Positions 11,181 through 23,276 of a DNA stretch of 64,000 bases are shown here, one piece after another (positions within the stretch are counted from its first letter, which is position 1; each line of letters begins with the position of its first letter). The notes beneath the pieces were generated by a model, which worked only from the letters and a program-made list of their open reading frames with translations, was not told the DNA's origin and searched no databases. Location of the stretch: assembly GCA_958510875.1 (NCBI GenBank), contig OY294067.1, positions 236,758,361-236,822,360 of the forward strand, in the 5' to 3' direction. This stretch comes from Endomychus coccineus (taxonomy: Eukaryota; Arthropoda; Insecta; Coleoptera; Endomychidae). The position numbers were made by a program, and so were the translations under genes.

Positions 11181-13379
11181 ATTTCATCCAATTTGGTTGC
11201 AATTTGGCCAAAATGGCCCAATTTGAATTTTTGCTCCAAAAAACGTATAAATATATATATTCCAGGTGGGGGGGGGGATGTTGTAAACGGAATGTCACGA
11301 AATTTGGAATGAAGGTTCCTCAAATATCAACAATAAAAGGCTACCAATTACAAAGCTTATCCGGAAGTCTAAGGGGTTCCAGGTCGCTAACCTCTATTAA
11401 ATTTTTACGAACCTCGTCCTATTTTTCCGTAGATTGACTCCACTATATGGACTTATTTTACGATGTACTAGTGACATTTGGTAGCTTACAACTGGGACAA
11501 TCTATATGAAATAGCGAAATGGAGGCAAAGAAACCTTCAACTAACCGAGATGATCTACGAATAATTTATGCGTATAATCAGTCGAGCAGAGCGTAACGGA
11601 GCAAAAACACCTGCTATGTTATACAAGAAATCGATCCAAGTAATGGAAAATAAACCATTCAATTACACTTCACTCGCCCGTGGGCGACGGTTCAAACTGG
11701 TATTACGTGCGAATAACCAGAATTCATACAAAATAAATTTCATATCTAAATCTTACGAACAAGTTCATATCGCAAGACTGTCTTTATTATGCGATGTGTG
11801 TTTTCATGTAGAAAGTTGGCATGGATAATGGTAGTTTTCAGTTTTAACACAGAAGACATTGATTGGATATTCCTCTCGAACAGACGGATGCCTCAAGCGT
11901 GCATACCAGCGACAGAATAATTTACACCTAAATTGATTATTATGAAACCTAGGGAGTGGTTGACATTGGGCTACATAATTAATTCACAAACCATATGGTT
12001 CAGCAGACGATGTGTTTATTGAATATTACAGATTCAAATAAAACAGTTATCCGGCGCTTACTACGAATAAATTCATTCACATTCTAGTACCTCCTATACA
12101 AAACAGTTATCGAGAAAGAGAGAAAGGGATATTTATTCCTTGAATTCTGTTCGAATAATAAGAAACAGAAAATCGAACTCCAATCTAAAATTGAATGGCT
12201 TTGTGCAAAAAGTCTCCAAGCGACATTTACATGTTTTGGAAAATTGACCATTTATGGTTTTAATTTATTCTGGAAATACTGTCGTTCAAATTTTTAGTAA
12301 TTTTGGTTCTATTATACATTAGTCATACTGTTAGGTTTATTATGTCGAAATTTCACTATAAAATTCTTATGAACTTTAGTTGAAAAATAACAATACAATT
12401 TTGTCAATAAAAAAATTTAGCTAATTTATTCCAAAGAACATCAAATAATATTTTAAATATAACAAAATAAATAAAGACTCTATTAAAGAACTATATCTAC
12501 CTATAAATGTTATTCCAAAAAAACTACGAATATGTTTTATGACATCACTAGTCTGTGTATGACAAAACTTGAATAATAATCATTTTGAAGGAAACAAGAC
12601 ATATAAGTTATATTATCTTGTTCATATTGCTCAACCTCTGATTCCTCTTTTTCTTCGTTCGTTATTCTCTCTTCTGAATCTGTATCTAACAATACATAAA
12701 AATTCCAATTTTTTTCGTTTTCAATATGTCGCACGAGAAACTTTACATTTTCAAGTTTTTCAGGTACAATTTTCAGAAATTAATTTAATACATCCGATGG
12801 AATAAGATGTCATAGTTTACTTTACACAAAAGAACGAAGTCGCATAATCTCTCATTTTAGGGTTATTCATAGGAGAAAAGAGAGAACATTACAGATCGAC
12901 ATTTTGAGATTTACAGAATTGACTGTTTTATTTTATCTGCATAAAGCTTTTTCTAATTCCACACTTTCAGTGTTATAAAATCATTTGAAATATTGCATTG
13001 CTACTATTTTGTAAGTAAAGTATGTTCCAAGAATACAAACGGGATCTTTAGTTCGTGCATTTTGGAGAAGATTTATGTAGTAGTCAAGGTTATCTATGTT
13101 TTCACTGTTAAGCCTCTTTTCTCAATTAGCGCAAAACAACGGTCTATAGGCATCATGGAGTGGGCCGGAATAGGATAGAATAGAATACAAAAAGTCTTGA
13201 TACAACCATAATAATACCTTTTTGTATAATTCATAATCAATATTACTCACGGGCAAAGTTAAATTTGTCTCAAAATCAAAGCATATGATTAAATAGCTAG
13301 TGCTTGCTCCTTCTTTCTTTTTCTGTATCAAGATCAAGAATAAATTCGAGATTTTCGAAGCCAAGTTGCTTATTGGCGG
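11181..13379. other. No recognised gene
   Basis: AT-rich sequence with a G8 run near 11271. Short frames are present, for example an acidic 65-codon frame on the minus strand at 12537-12734, but none shows a domain I recognise. Confidence 0.45.
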
Positions 13380-14270
13380 CTGCAATACAGTTTATATAGT
13401 TTCACTCTTTGTTAATATTGGCATTGTATGTTGTACATAAGGCACATATATCTTTCCTAGGGTGGACAAATGAATAGTTGAAATTTTCTACAAATACTTT
13501 AATAAACATTCCATATTTCACTGAATTATCTGGAAAACGATTGCGGTAATCCTTATGAAGCTGTGAGACTGGGAGATCAGACTGGAGGTGTATTTTACAT
13601 TTGTTTTGAGAACGATTGTAATGCGATTCAACGCTAGGTATATTTGACTATTGATTTTTGCTATAGTATCCAGGGATAATTTATTCTTTCGACTAATATG
13701 GTTTCCTTCAAAATTTCTAACATCTGGTGCTTTGAAAGTTAATATCTTTTTTCTAAGCCCATCCCTTTTAATTTCATGCATAGCAAGGAACTTTTGACAA
13801 ACAGTAACAGACTTATTTTGAGGTATAACGCTGTAGTGAAATACGTTTCTGGGATGTTTATTTGTATTTAAAGACGTGCAGCAGGTTTTGAAATAATACA
13901 ACCCCTTAAATACAAATTCTGTTCACTTTAATTACTCACTTTTTGAAACTTATTTGCTCATAAGAATCAAGATTTAGTTTTGTTTCACACTTACAGCGAC
14001 AGTCTGGCATTCTATTTTGCCCTTGAGAATCTCTTAATTTAACTTTCTTCTCCTCCCTTTCCCATTGCAAAAGATTTGATCTTCTTTTGTTCGTCGTGAT
14101 TGCAATTTTGAAAGCACTGTGCTTATTACTTGCAACCATCATTTGTACCCCTTCGTTCCCGGCCTCACCTGCTTCATATACTGATTAACTGGTGCAGATT
14201 CCAACATCTTTAACATCGGAAGGAAGCCACTCGTCATCTTCGTCTGTCGCAAAAGAATTTAAAATATAAA
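13380..14270 (-). pseudogene. Relic of an unnamed multicopy insect protein family (probably transposon-derived)
   Basis: Reading the minus strand from about 14255 gives an acidic start (TDEDDEWLPSDV). Next come a basic segment with LLQWEREEKKVKLRDS and the Cys motif CRCKCETK (13936-14142), then SVTVCQKFLAMHEIKRDGL (13518-13901). After a frameshift the reading gives ESHYNRSQNK, LHKDYRNRF and finally PRKDICALCTTY near 13430. This order (basic N-terminus, CxC, VCxxFFL, SHYxR, PKKDxCxLC) is one I recall from many uncharacterised insect proteins present in many copies. Their function is unknown to me; a mobile-element origin is inferred from copy number. At least two frameshifts and stops make this copy dead. 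Confidence 0.55.
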
Positions 14271-14939
14271 CTAGTACACTAAGTCACACATTTCATGAAT
14301 TTAAATAACTCACCAGAGATATATTCCTCGCTCCAAGTGAAATGAGGTATATTAAAAATTACACTTAGGAACTTTGTAGGCGCAAATCAAATATTTAACA
14401 GTAGACACTTCTTACTGATTGTTTGAATATAGTTCTTGTATTCGTATTCTACTGCTTTAATAAAATATATAGGTTTTCCAGTCTACTGGGATATGTCGCA
14501 AATATCGGAAACTGGAGTGTCCAAACACCACACTTTTTGTTAAAAACCCTTAGAAGTCTTCACAAACCCAAATTTCCTTTCCCATTTGCAATGAACAATG
14601 TTTACCCAAATAATTGCTCCATTGCACATCTTGAACACACATCCTGTAGTGGAGCGTCTCGAATCTAAGTAATCAGCATCTGAACATACTGGTATAACAA
14701 TAAACAGTGATTCACACCATCCAGTACAACATAAAATAGCTAGTTTTCATAGTTACATCAATAGATTGTTGAAAACTCCTTTAACAACAAAAAAATTTTG
14801 AATTAGAATTAATAATAATATGTCAAATACCCGAAATGAATGGATTCAACAAAAACATAATACATAAAATGTTACATAGAAAACAAAATAAAATTTGTCA
14901 AAATTCATTATATATGTCATCAAGTTCAAAACAATATTC
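14271..14939. other. No recognised gene
   Basis: AT-rich. An 81-codon frame at 14423-14668 has no recognisable motif. The Penelope-like relic begins downstream. Confidence 0.4.
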
Positions 14940-15435
14940 AAGTTTCCCAACCAGTATTGAATATAAATTTAAACAATACACTACCTTTTAGAGCTTTCAC
15001 TTATTTTGGTAATATCAATACTAAAATTTCTATTGTTTTAAAACCAATAGCAAGGATATTAATAGATCTTCAAATAGTTTAAACAATTTACTTTTAAATA
15101 ACAAAGATGCAATAGATAATATGGAAAAAAGTGGAATATGTCAATTAACATGTGATTGTTGTTATGCTGAATATGTAGGGAGAACATATAGAAATTTTAA
15201 AACTCGCTTGAAAGAATATATACGTTGCATGAATCTCAAAACAGGCTTTTCTCACTTTGCTGACCATCTTTTAGAAAATAGTCATAAATTTAACTCTGAA
15301 ACAAATTTTAAAATTTTACGTACAGCTACCAACAAAGCATTTATTACCTTAACAATTCAGAACTTTTAGCAATACATAAAAAACAACGAATTAATAACAC
15401 TAAACACACAAATCGCTTTGAATAATTATAACCCA
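14940..15435 (+). pseudogene. Penelope-like element GIY-YIG endonuclease relic
   Basis: Conceptual translation upstream of 15121 gives LPFRAFTYFGNINTKIS and then LNNLLLNNKDAIDNMEKSG. The longest frame (15121-15369) gives SGICQLTCDCCYAEYVGR followed by TYRNFKTRLKEY and SHFADHLLENSH. This is the C-terminal GIY-YIG nuclease layout of Penelope-like retroelements: GIY reads GIC, YIG reads YVG, followed by the conserved R-N-F-K-T-R and HxLxxxxH-type segments. A frameshift near 15342 moves the end of the domain into another frame (YLNNSELLAIHKKQ). The reverse-transcriptase part is missing upstream. The hammerhead-like motif at 15788 lies about 350 bp downstream, as expected for a Penelope 3' end. 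Confidence 0.75.
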
Positions 15436-15780
15436 ATTTTTTCAGTAATAATCTAATTTGTTATCTAACGTTACATATTCCTCACCATTAGAATAACTAC
15501 TTTGTAGCTTACTGAATTTCAACTGTTTAACATATATATTATATAAATCAAAAATGAAATTTTACGTACAAACTTAATTATCTGGAAATGAAGCCATATA
15601 ATTATAAATAATTGTGTATATTGAATGTAAGTAAATCTTTTCAAACAAATTTACTAAAATTAACAATTTACAATAATGTTAATTAAAAAACAATATTTTG
15701 ATCAAATTTTGAATTAAAAATATTTTTACAACTGTTTTAACAAATGTTGATACATTTTTCTTCATCACAGCCATGCTTTA

Positions 15781-15845
15781 TATATACCTGAAGATGGAGT
15801 GTAATAATTGACCTCGAAACCTGCTAGTACGAATCTACAAGAAAA
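15781..15845 (+). ncRNA. Hammerhead-ribozyme-like motif A (Penelope 3' end)
   Basis: CUGAAGA (15788-15794), a short stem II (GAG/CUC) with a long loop, GAAA (15816-15819), then AC...GUA ending at 15829 reproduce the hammerhead core order. Stem I around CUGAAGA does not pair well, so this copy is probably degraded. It sits downstream of the GIY-YIG relic in the same orientation. Hammerhead motifs are a published feature of Penelope-like elements. Confidence 0.55.
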
Positions 15846-16228
15846 TGGATTGTGAGAATTAAACATTAATATTAATATCAATCATGAAATCACACTTGGA
15901 TGAAACCAATTTTTTTAAATTCATGATTGTACGAATACTTAATCCAACATTTTTAGGTTGTTTTAAATATTTAAATATTCTTTTGAAGGCGTTCCAGTGT
16001 GATAAATTCGAATTATTTTAAAATCTGCTCACAACATTTACTGCATGAGTAATATCTCCCGTTTGGTAATTGCGACAGCGTTAACGAACCAACAGCATCT
16101 CGGTTTGTAATGTAACATCAAAGTTACACACCAAAACTATTGACAGCACTCTATGTAGATCAGCCGATGACCTATTTGGCTTTGCATCCTCCAGATTAAA
16201 ACATTTTATACATTTGTGTTGGGCATGG

Positions 16229-16285
16229 GCCTCGAAGCATGTGCTAAATATCTACAAACAGGATTGTGAGAATTAAAAACAACAA
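16229..16285 (+). repeat. Second decayed copy of the Penelope-like tail
   Basis: CCTCGAAGCATGTGCTAAAT followed by ATCTACAAACAGGATTGTGAGAATT closely parallels 15812-15863. It is about 418 bp downstream in the same orientation. Partial tandem duplication of ends is common in Penelope-like insertions. The hammerhead core is not preserved here. Confidence 0.55.
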
Positions 16286-18895
16286 AAAAATGTTTTTACC
16301 TAAAGTATTTTATTGTTCTTACACATTATAAGAAACCAACATCTACATTATATAGTACTAGCAAAACAGGATAATTATTTATTTTTTCGATGCGTATATA
16401 TTCATCAAATTTATTAAAACCGAATTTCTACAAATTATTGTTATCCCAGCATCTTGGCGCTTGTTTCAAACCTTAAATAGTAATATGAAGAAATGCTGTT
16501 TTCATATCAAATTGCATAATGTTGTAATTTAGCTTAACTGCTGTTGCACGTAAAATTCTTATTGTGTCAAATAGTTGTAGGTGCATATATCCACCACAAT
16601 CGACACCTTCTATCTGAGCAAATCATTTTGCACATAGCCCGACTTTGTATCGCTAATTCCTGCAGTAGGTGTTCGGTTTACTTTGAAAACTCATTTTACG
16701 GCCATGTTGGCTTTTTGGCTTTATACAAGAAGTCCCCATGTGACATACATAACCGGTGAATAACATGTACAGACTAGTACAGGTAACTAGATACTAGAGT
16801 AACGTCGTTGGGTGTAAAACATCCACCTCAAATACACAAAAAACCCGAGCACTTAAGGTGTGGCTAGTGTGGAGGATCCAAGGTAAAAAAAACTTTATTT
16901 TGATTAGCCTTCTTATTCTAATACAACTTAAATAGCCTTAGAATATGAATCCTAATACTCCAACATATTCTAATCTTATTTTATATCAATATTGAATAGC
17001 ATACCTAATCTATTTCTAAATTTGTGTACCACTAGGTAAAACCTTTGCAAAAATGTCTACAATCTGCTCATGTGTATCAAAAAATACAGAATGTCCAAAA
17101 TGAACGAAATATTAGGTAGTAGCAGATTTTTTAAATAAACAATTCATAAAAATATTGATACAATTTTTTAGCGAGATTTTGTTCACTATATCAATATATA
17201 CAGGGTGTCCAGAATAAAAGAACTATTGGGTGGTAGTTGATTAGCTATGCTATAGATATATTATATATTGATATAAAATAAGATAACAATGCGTGGAAGT
17301 GTTAGTGCTCGTATTTACTGTTTTATTAAAATAGAGGTTTCGAGTCTCCATGTCGCGAATTTTCCCAAATAATGCGCTCTTTCATTTTAATCATTTTGTC
17401 CAACCCAACGTTCGTTCCGCATTTTGGACCGAAAAACCAAATAACTTGTCATTTTGCAATTAACAATATTCCCGAAAGGATAGTATCAAGAATTCAATGC
17501 CTACAGGACAAGTTTGACGGTTATAGGATAGGCAAAAGGAAATACTTCACTAGGCAAAGAGTTCCACACACAATTTCACCGTTCGATAGAAAAATTAAGT
17601 CTGGTAGTTCGTCACGTCTCGAGCTTGATAGTCAATGTCACTGAATGCATATGTTTGGCATCTCAACCAGACGAATAAGTTCTCTTTTGACATGTCGAAT
17701 CTGTGATTTGTAGATCATGTGGAGCTTCTGTGTGAAGTACTTTTTGGCACGAAATAGTAAGTTTCTGTGAATCAATTAGAAACAACATTGAGTGATCTAT
17801 GTGAGAGAAAATTCGATTTTAGACGACATTTTTGGGCGGCAAACCATATGACGGAAGTTTTCGTCCCGCTGCAATTCCACATCAAAACATTGGCTGCGGG
17901 ATTTGCATATCAACTTGCTGGTTTGGGTCAGTGGATCGGTGTGTCCTCGCGGTCCTGGAAAACTGTGGGATTGGGTTTCTGAAAGCTGCCCGATCCTCCG
18001 ACTGGAGCACGATGCGATAGCGCCTGCTGGCAGTTTCCAAACACCAGACATCCTCATAATCAAGAGGACAGACTGAGAGAACAAAAACTCCGGACCACTT
18101 CTGTCAGGGATACTCGAGTGGTTCACAGACTTGTCGGTTCTCGCTTTGATTGGCCGATGTTTGCATTGTTAAATTATAACTTCATTTACAAGAATAGACA
18201 GAATGGTAGTACTTTCCTAATGGTGTGAAAACTACATTTACAAGTTAAACAAGTTTTTATCGTATATTTTCTAAAATAGAATAGAGTTCGCAATTGCAAT
18301 GAAACTGTTCAATAACGTAGGGATTGATATTCAACATAGTAATTGTATATTTAATTGTTCAGAAAGGATATGGCACCTATACTATGCTTTTTTCCAATTA
18401 TTTATTTTCTAGTGGAAAAATTGCGATGAATTCAATCATAGTAAATACCTTACTACGTAGAGTGATGGTCAGAAAGCATAAAAGTGATCCGAATTATAGT
18501 GGAACCAATTAGTTTGGATATTAAATATGATATTTAAAATATGTTGAAGAAGTAGATGTTGAAGAAGTAATCCGCTTACAACCGGGTAAGAGAAAACCGA
18601 CAGGTAAATTACATGTACCTTGTATTTCCCGTTCCGTAAAATACAAAAAAAAGTAATTACTTACATGCTTTCTAAGATTACATAGGGCACATTACGTCTT
18701 ACGTAAAGATAATTTCTCATTATTAACTAACTAATTCATTGAAATGAACACTAAACAACACCCTCTAACCTAATCAGTTGGATACATTGGTTTCTCCCTG
18801 CACATTTAATTTCCGTCAAGTGATACACTCGCATACCCAGAGGCTATAATATCATTGTTAGGAATCTCTCGACTTAACACTCTACGAAAACAATA
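16286..18895. other. Mostly unassigned non-coding DNA
   Basis: No recognised gene. A pair of related direct repeats (next entry) lies near 17.1-17.25 kb. The 17.4-18.15 kb part is less AT-rich and has open frames on both strands (for example 109 codons, minus, 17797-18126), but I see no family motif. It may be a decayed element. Confidence 0.4.
17089..17255 (+). repeat. Two imperfect direct copies of a transposon-end-like motif
   Basis: ATACAGAATGTCCAAAATGA (from about 17089) and ATACAGGGTGTCCAGAATAA (from about 17208) are each followed by related sequence (ATTRGGTRGTAG). TACAGGGTGTCC is a typical terminal sequence of insect TA-duplicating DNA transposons. No partner end was identified. Confidence 0.4.
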
Positions 18896-18896
18896 T

Positions 18897-19315
18897 AGTC
18901 TAGGAGCCAAAGCGATACTGATGGTCTAAACATTAACCCGATGGCACTATGGTTTATCGTTAGAGGACGGTTCAATGACTGCTAGATCTCGAGATACAGC
19001 AGATACATTTTTTTTTTGACTGGAGGATAACGATTTTCATGTTGCGGCTACTTGAAAAACATGCCATTCTTATACACTTTCACCATGTGCCATCATTTTT
19101 TATCCTGCCCGTTTATCAGGCCGACCAGTTAAAATTGGACCGAAAATGGACTGTTAACTGTTAGTTATCCCCCCCCCCCAAACCTGGTGGAAAAACTAAC
19201 CCCCAAAACAAAACAAAAAAACTGCTGTTTCAATTTTAACCCCGGCCAGAATCTCAAAAATTCTTTAATTTATGAAAAAATTGGTCATACTATCCATAGC
19301 TCTGGCTCCTAGACT
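18897..19315 (+). mobile_element. Foldback/MITE family 1, short rearranged copy
   Basis: Bounded by AGTCTAGGAGCCAAAGCGAT at the left and the inverted ATAGCTCTGGCTCCTAGACT at the right. The left ~280 bp match the left arm of the 20485-21725 element (GCACTATGGTTTATCGTTAG, ATGCCATTCTTATACACTTT). The right part matches the centre of that element in inverted orientation (CCAGAATCTCAAAA). It is therefore an internally deleted and rearranged derivative of the same family. No clear target duplication was found. Confidence 0.8.
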
Positions 19316-20257
19316 ATTATCTACTTTGTTTATAAGAATAATATAAACGTTTGGTGTGGTAATTTCAAGTAATGTTTCAAAGTAATTCAAATCTAATATG
19401 GAAAAAGTTGTTTTGGTTTTTATTCTTCAAATGTATTAAAACGAATATCAATTAGAAAACATATGAGTTTCAAACGGATCGGCAGAAATAAAAGTTTTCC
19501 CCACGGCCATGAAATATTGAAATCTTGAATTCCGGAAATGCAAAAAGATGAATATATAGTCTATCTTTGAAAAAACCCTTATTACTCTGAATTTCTGATA
19601 GAATTGGAACGAGAAATTGTGGAATGTCTGTGGATACGATGATAGTGCCTGTATTTTTTTGAACGAGTACCTACTTCATTGTGCATATATGTAATGCAAC
19701 ATATTTATTAGATTTATTGTATCTAACAGAAGATGAATACTATGGATGTTGTGAGATTTGGAAAAAAGCACATTGCTCATCAATGAGGATACAACTCAAG
19801 GTTTTGGTGCCTATTCATGGTCTGGTGGGTTTTTTAACGAGGGTGGGGAAAATATTCGAAAGACGCTGAGGACTCCGTAGTTCCCCAGTGTGTTCTTACC
19901 CATTAAAACCACCCCCGTCACTGTTAATTTCTCCGTGGAACCACCGTTAGGCATTACTTCACGGAGGAAGGAATGACTGCATGCCTTTTACCTATTCCAA
20001 TTTTCAAATGGAATTATGGTATTTTATTGAACCAAAAGGAACCAGTTTTTCAGGTTATACATATATATCATACGCATATATTTAACCTGCAGAAGTCTCC
20101 GAAATTCTTATTTCAAGATTCAAGTGAAGTAGTCGAAATGTAAAGATGGAGTTTATTTTGTGTGTTGATTCTGTGGTGTAAAAAGTTAAACTAGGGGTGG
20201 TTGTCTATGTTTAAACTATCAGAATTGACGGATAATTGAAATTGTAACACAGTAATG
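19316..20257. other. No recognised gene
   Basis: AT-rich sequence between two mobile elements. The 62-codon frame at 19681-19869 has no recognised motif. Confidence 0.4.
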
Positions 20258-20465
20258 TCACATTCGTTGTTGCGACGTAGACATTTTAAATTGAAATTAA
20301 TGCGATAAAGACGCTCAATGCTTAGCGCAATTAGTTTAAAGAATTCCACGCTTTAATGTGAATTAGTTTTCAAACATCTTCTGATGATGGTCGTGAGACC
20401 GAAACGTACGTAAAGACGAAAATATATTTGACATATGTGTTAATGTTGCCTTTTTCCCAAGAATA
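20258..20465 (+). mobile_element. Hammerhead-bearing repeat module, copy 1
   Basis: This segment aligns with 30090-30285 over its length: GTTGCGACGTAG / TTCGCGACGTTG at the start, TGCGATAAAGACGCT / TGCGATAAGGACGCT in the middle, an identical hammerhead core, and TGTTAATGTTGCCTTTTTCCC / TGTTAATGTGACCTATTTCCC at the end. No protein-coding sequence lies inside. It could be a Penelope-like end or a non-autonomous retrozyme-like unit. Confidence 0.6.
20377..20416 (+). ncRNA. Hammerhead-ribozyme-like motif B
   Basis: The core CUGAUGA (20381-20387) is followed by one extra U, stem II GGUC/GACC closed by a GUGA (GNRA) tetraloop, GAAA (20401-20404), the self-complementary ACGUACGU as stem III, and A as the cleavage-site residue (20412). 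Stem I is UCUU/AAGA, four pairs. All core residues are present. Confidence 0.75.
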
Positions 20466-20484
20466 TAGATATAATAATGATTAT

Positions 20485-21725
20485 AGTCTAGGAGCCAGAG
20501 CGATATTGATGGTCTGAACATTAACCCGATGGCACTATGGTTTATCGTTAGAGAACGGTTCAATGACCAATTCATCTCACAGACCGAATTTTCGCCGGCT
20601 GCTAGACCTCGAGATACAGCATCCGCATTTTTTTTTATTAGAGGTTAACCCTTTCTAAGTTGCGGTTACTTGAAAAGCATGCCATTCTTATACACTTTCA
20701 CCATGTGCCATCATTGTTTATCGTGTCCGTTTATCAGGCCGACCAGTTAAAATTGGACCGAAAATCGAATGCAAGTTAACCCTCCCAAACCTGGTGAAAA
20801 TGTTCATTGGTGTTGGCAATTGTTAAGATACCCTATGCCATCAAAAGTTATCGGATCATTTCCGAGTAATTGGCCATTATTTGGACCAAAAATATTTTTT
20901 TCTCATTTTGTGGCTAAACCTTGTGGATTACAAGATAAGATGATGGCACCAAGTTAAATAACTTTATTGGAGGTCAAATAAAGATTTAAAATTATTGCCA
21001 TCACTCCATGCCTATTTCAACGTCCCAAGATCCCCTAAAACCACCCGCAAAAAATATGGATAATATGGCCAATTTTATGATAAATTGTTCGACTTTTGAG
21101 ATTCTGGCTGGGTTTAAAATCGAAACGGCAGTTTTATTGTTTTTGTTTTGTTTTGGGGCTGGTTTTAGGGGGTTTTGGGGGGTTGAAATGGGCAAGGAGT
21201 GATGAGAATAGTTTTTAATCTTTATTTGACCTCCACTAAAATTATTTGAGATGGTGCCATAACGTTATCTTGTAACCAAGTTTTAGCCACAAAATGAAAA
21301 AAAGAAACATTTTCGGTCCAAATAATGGCCAATTACTCGGAAATGGACCGATAACTTTTGATGGCATAGGGTATGTTAACAATTGCCAACACCAATGAAC
21401 ATTTTCCACCAGGTTTGGGAGGATTAACTTGCAGTCCATTGTCGGTCCAATTTTAACTGGTCGGTCTGATAAACGGACACGATAAAAAATGATGGCACAT
21501 GGTGGAAGTGAATAAGAATGACATGCTTTTCAAGTAACCACAACTTGGAAAGGGTTAAACTCCAGTCAAAAAAAAAAAAATTGCGGATGCTGTATCTCGA
21601 GATCTAGCAGCCGACGAAAATTAGGGTCTGTGAGATGAATTGGTCATTGAACCGTCCTCTAACGAAAAACAATAGTTCCATCGGGTTAATGTTCAGACCA
21701 TCAATATCGCTCTGGCTCCTAGACT
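20485..21725. mobile_element. Foldback/MITE family 1, full-length copy
   Basis: A ~1.24-kb near-palindrome with arms at about 20485-21047 and 21163-21725 (about 560 bp each) around a ~115-bp centre. Arm ends are AGTCTAGGAGCCAGAGCGAT and its complement. A 5-bp ATTAT (or TTA) repeats at both flanks as a possible target duplication. No transposase is encoded; a DNA with such arms would form a long hairpin. A shorter derivative is at 18897-19315. The superfamily is not determined. Confidence 0.88.
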
Positions 21726-23276
21726 ATTATTTATATCATGGTCTGGAAACATGAATCGCAAATAGCTAAAACCTGATGATGTGCTTCCAGGTGGTGATCA
21801 AAAGCACAATTATGAGCTTCAAATGATGATTGTTTTATTGGTACGCTTCAAATGATATGTAAGAAACTGAATATTGACTCACAATTTTGTTTCCAAAAAA
21901 TAGTTTTATTGAAAATCCCAATGAAAATCAGGAGTTACTTGTTTTATCAAATTAGAAGTATGAATGAATGCTTTACATGTTACAATGACTTCACATAACA
22001 CTGTGTTGATTATTCTATAAGCAGAAGATGGTAAAACACAAATAAAATTGGCGACGACAATTTGCATGTTTCCACTATCATGATATTTGAGGGTTGAAAG
22101 CTGTTCAAGTAAAGGTGGCACATAACCTCTTTTGAAATCAATCGGATGTTATTTAATATATCTCATGTAGTTAGACAAATGATACAGAACCTAATTGTTG
22201 TTAATTTGATTGCCAGATATTTTCAAAATGCAACGACATACATTTCCATATTTTTACTTCCCTCACTATACGTAGTATATAGTGTAAGGTAAGTATTTTA
22301 GTCGGCCCAGAAAAATGTGAAGTGACAGTCTATTTTATGTGAATACTCTGTGGCAAATGGTTCATATGGCAACAAGTGACATTATAAAAGAGTTTATATT
22401 ATAGTGTGAATAATTTCGAAAGTTACCTGACAACAGGTGTCAGTATAAAACAGGGCTGTGAAATACATTAGGTATGTAGAGAATGTAGACCATTTGGGTA
22501 GAATTTCAATGTAACATAGAATATAATATAACGTATTCCATTAGCGGTTTGTAAATCATTTCCAATACATCTGTTCCTACAATCATTTACCTTTATTTGA
22601 CCTGCAGGAGTGCCCCAAAACTATTTTGCTAACAAAAGTGAGTGAAGGCACGTGATCAATAGATCACAGCTTTTTATTTTTATACAATCAGTTTTCTATT
22701 ACACCAAATATTCGAGTTTCAACTTTTTGCCTATATTGCATACTCGCATGGCCAACTTATGAAATACGGAACGTCGTGTCGATCTCATCTGAATGTTTGC
22801 AACACACAATGCGCACCAACAATTCCGTTGAAATCGTCAACCAGAAGAACGATTCACAGAAACGACCTCGATTACTCGCTTTGGAATTGATGAACCGATT
22901 TTAGTATAACCATGGAATTATATGTCGTAAATTTTAACAATATATTTTGACATTAGAAATTGAGTTTAGAATGTAATTGCAGAATATTATGGTTATTGCA
23001 GAATAATAAATATTATTTTAAAAAGAACAGTTCAATGGAATTGATTTTGTTTTTGGTAGTTATTCTGGAATACATCCGTTAATTAGAACTGAGAATATAC
23101 AATTCATAAAAATGCAAAGATTATAATGACCGATGCAAGGAATGTTTTATAGAACTATAAAAAAGGTACCTCTCTTTGGAAATATTTTGTTCATCATGGT
23201 TTGTAGTTTTACCGGTTTGTGGAACCCAAATATCGTGTATGTGTCTCCAGTCATTAAATCAATGCGAATAATTATA
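21726..23276. other. Non-coding DNA with a small palindromic repeat
   Basis: No recognised gene. It contains the ACTTCCC palindrome copy at 22256-22294. A stretch at about 22395-22485 (TGTGAATAATTTCGAAAG, GGTGTCAGTATAAAAC) recurs in diverged form at about 30590-30665, so it is an old dispersed repeat. Confidence 0.45.
22256..22294. repeat. ACTTCCC palindromic repeat, copy 1
   Basis: ACTTCCCTCACTATACGTAG followed by an imperfect inverted copy forms a short hairpin. Related sequence is at 32584-32731 and 52437-52562. Here the downstream family sequence diverges after TATTTTAGTCGGC. Confidence 0.55.

Noticed and set aside
12537..12734. Acidic minus-strand frame resembling a piggyBac N-terminus
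   Set aside because: Only general acidity; no catalytic domain, TTAA ends or TIRs found.
17797..18126. 109-codon minus-strand frame in a GC-richer patch
   Set aside because: Opposite-strand frames are equally open and no family motif is seen.
21771..21810. CTGATGATG as a possible hammerhead core
   Set aside because: A short pairing is possible but the GAAA and stem III parts are missing.
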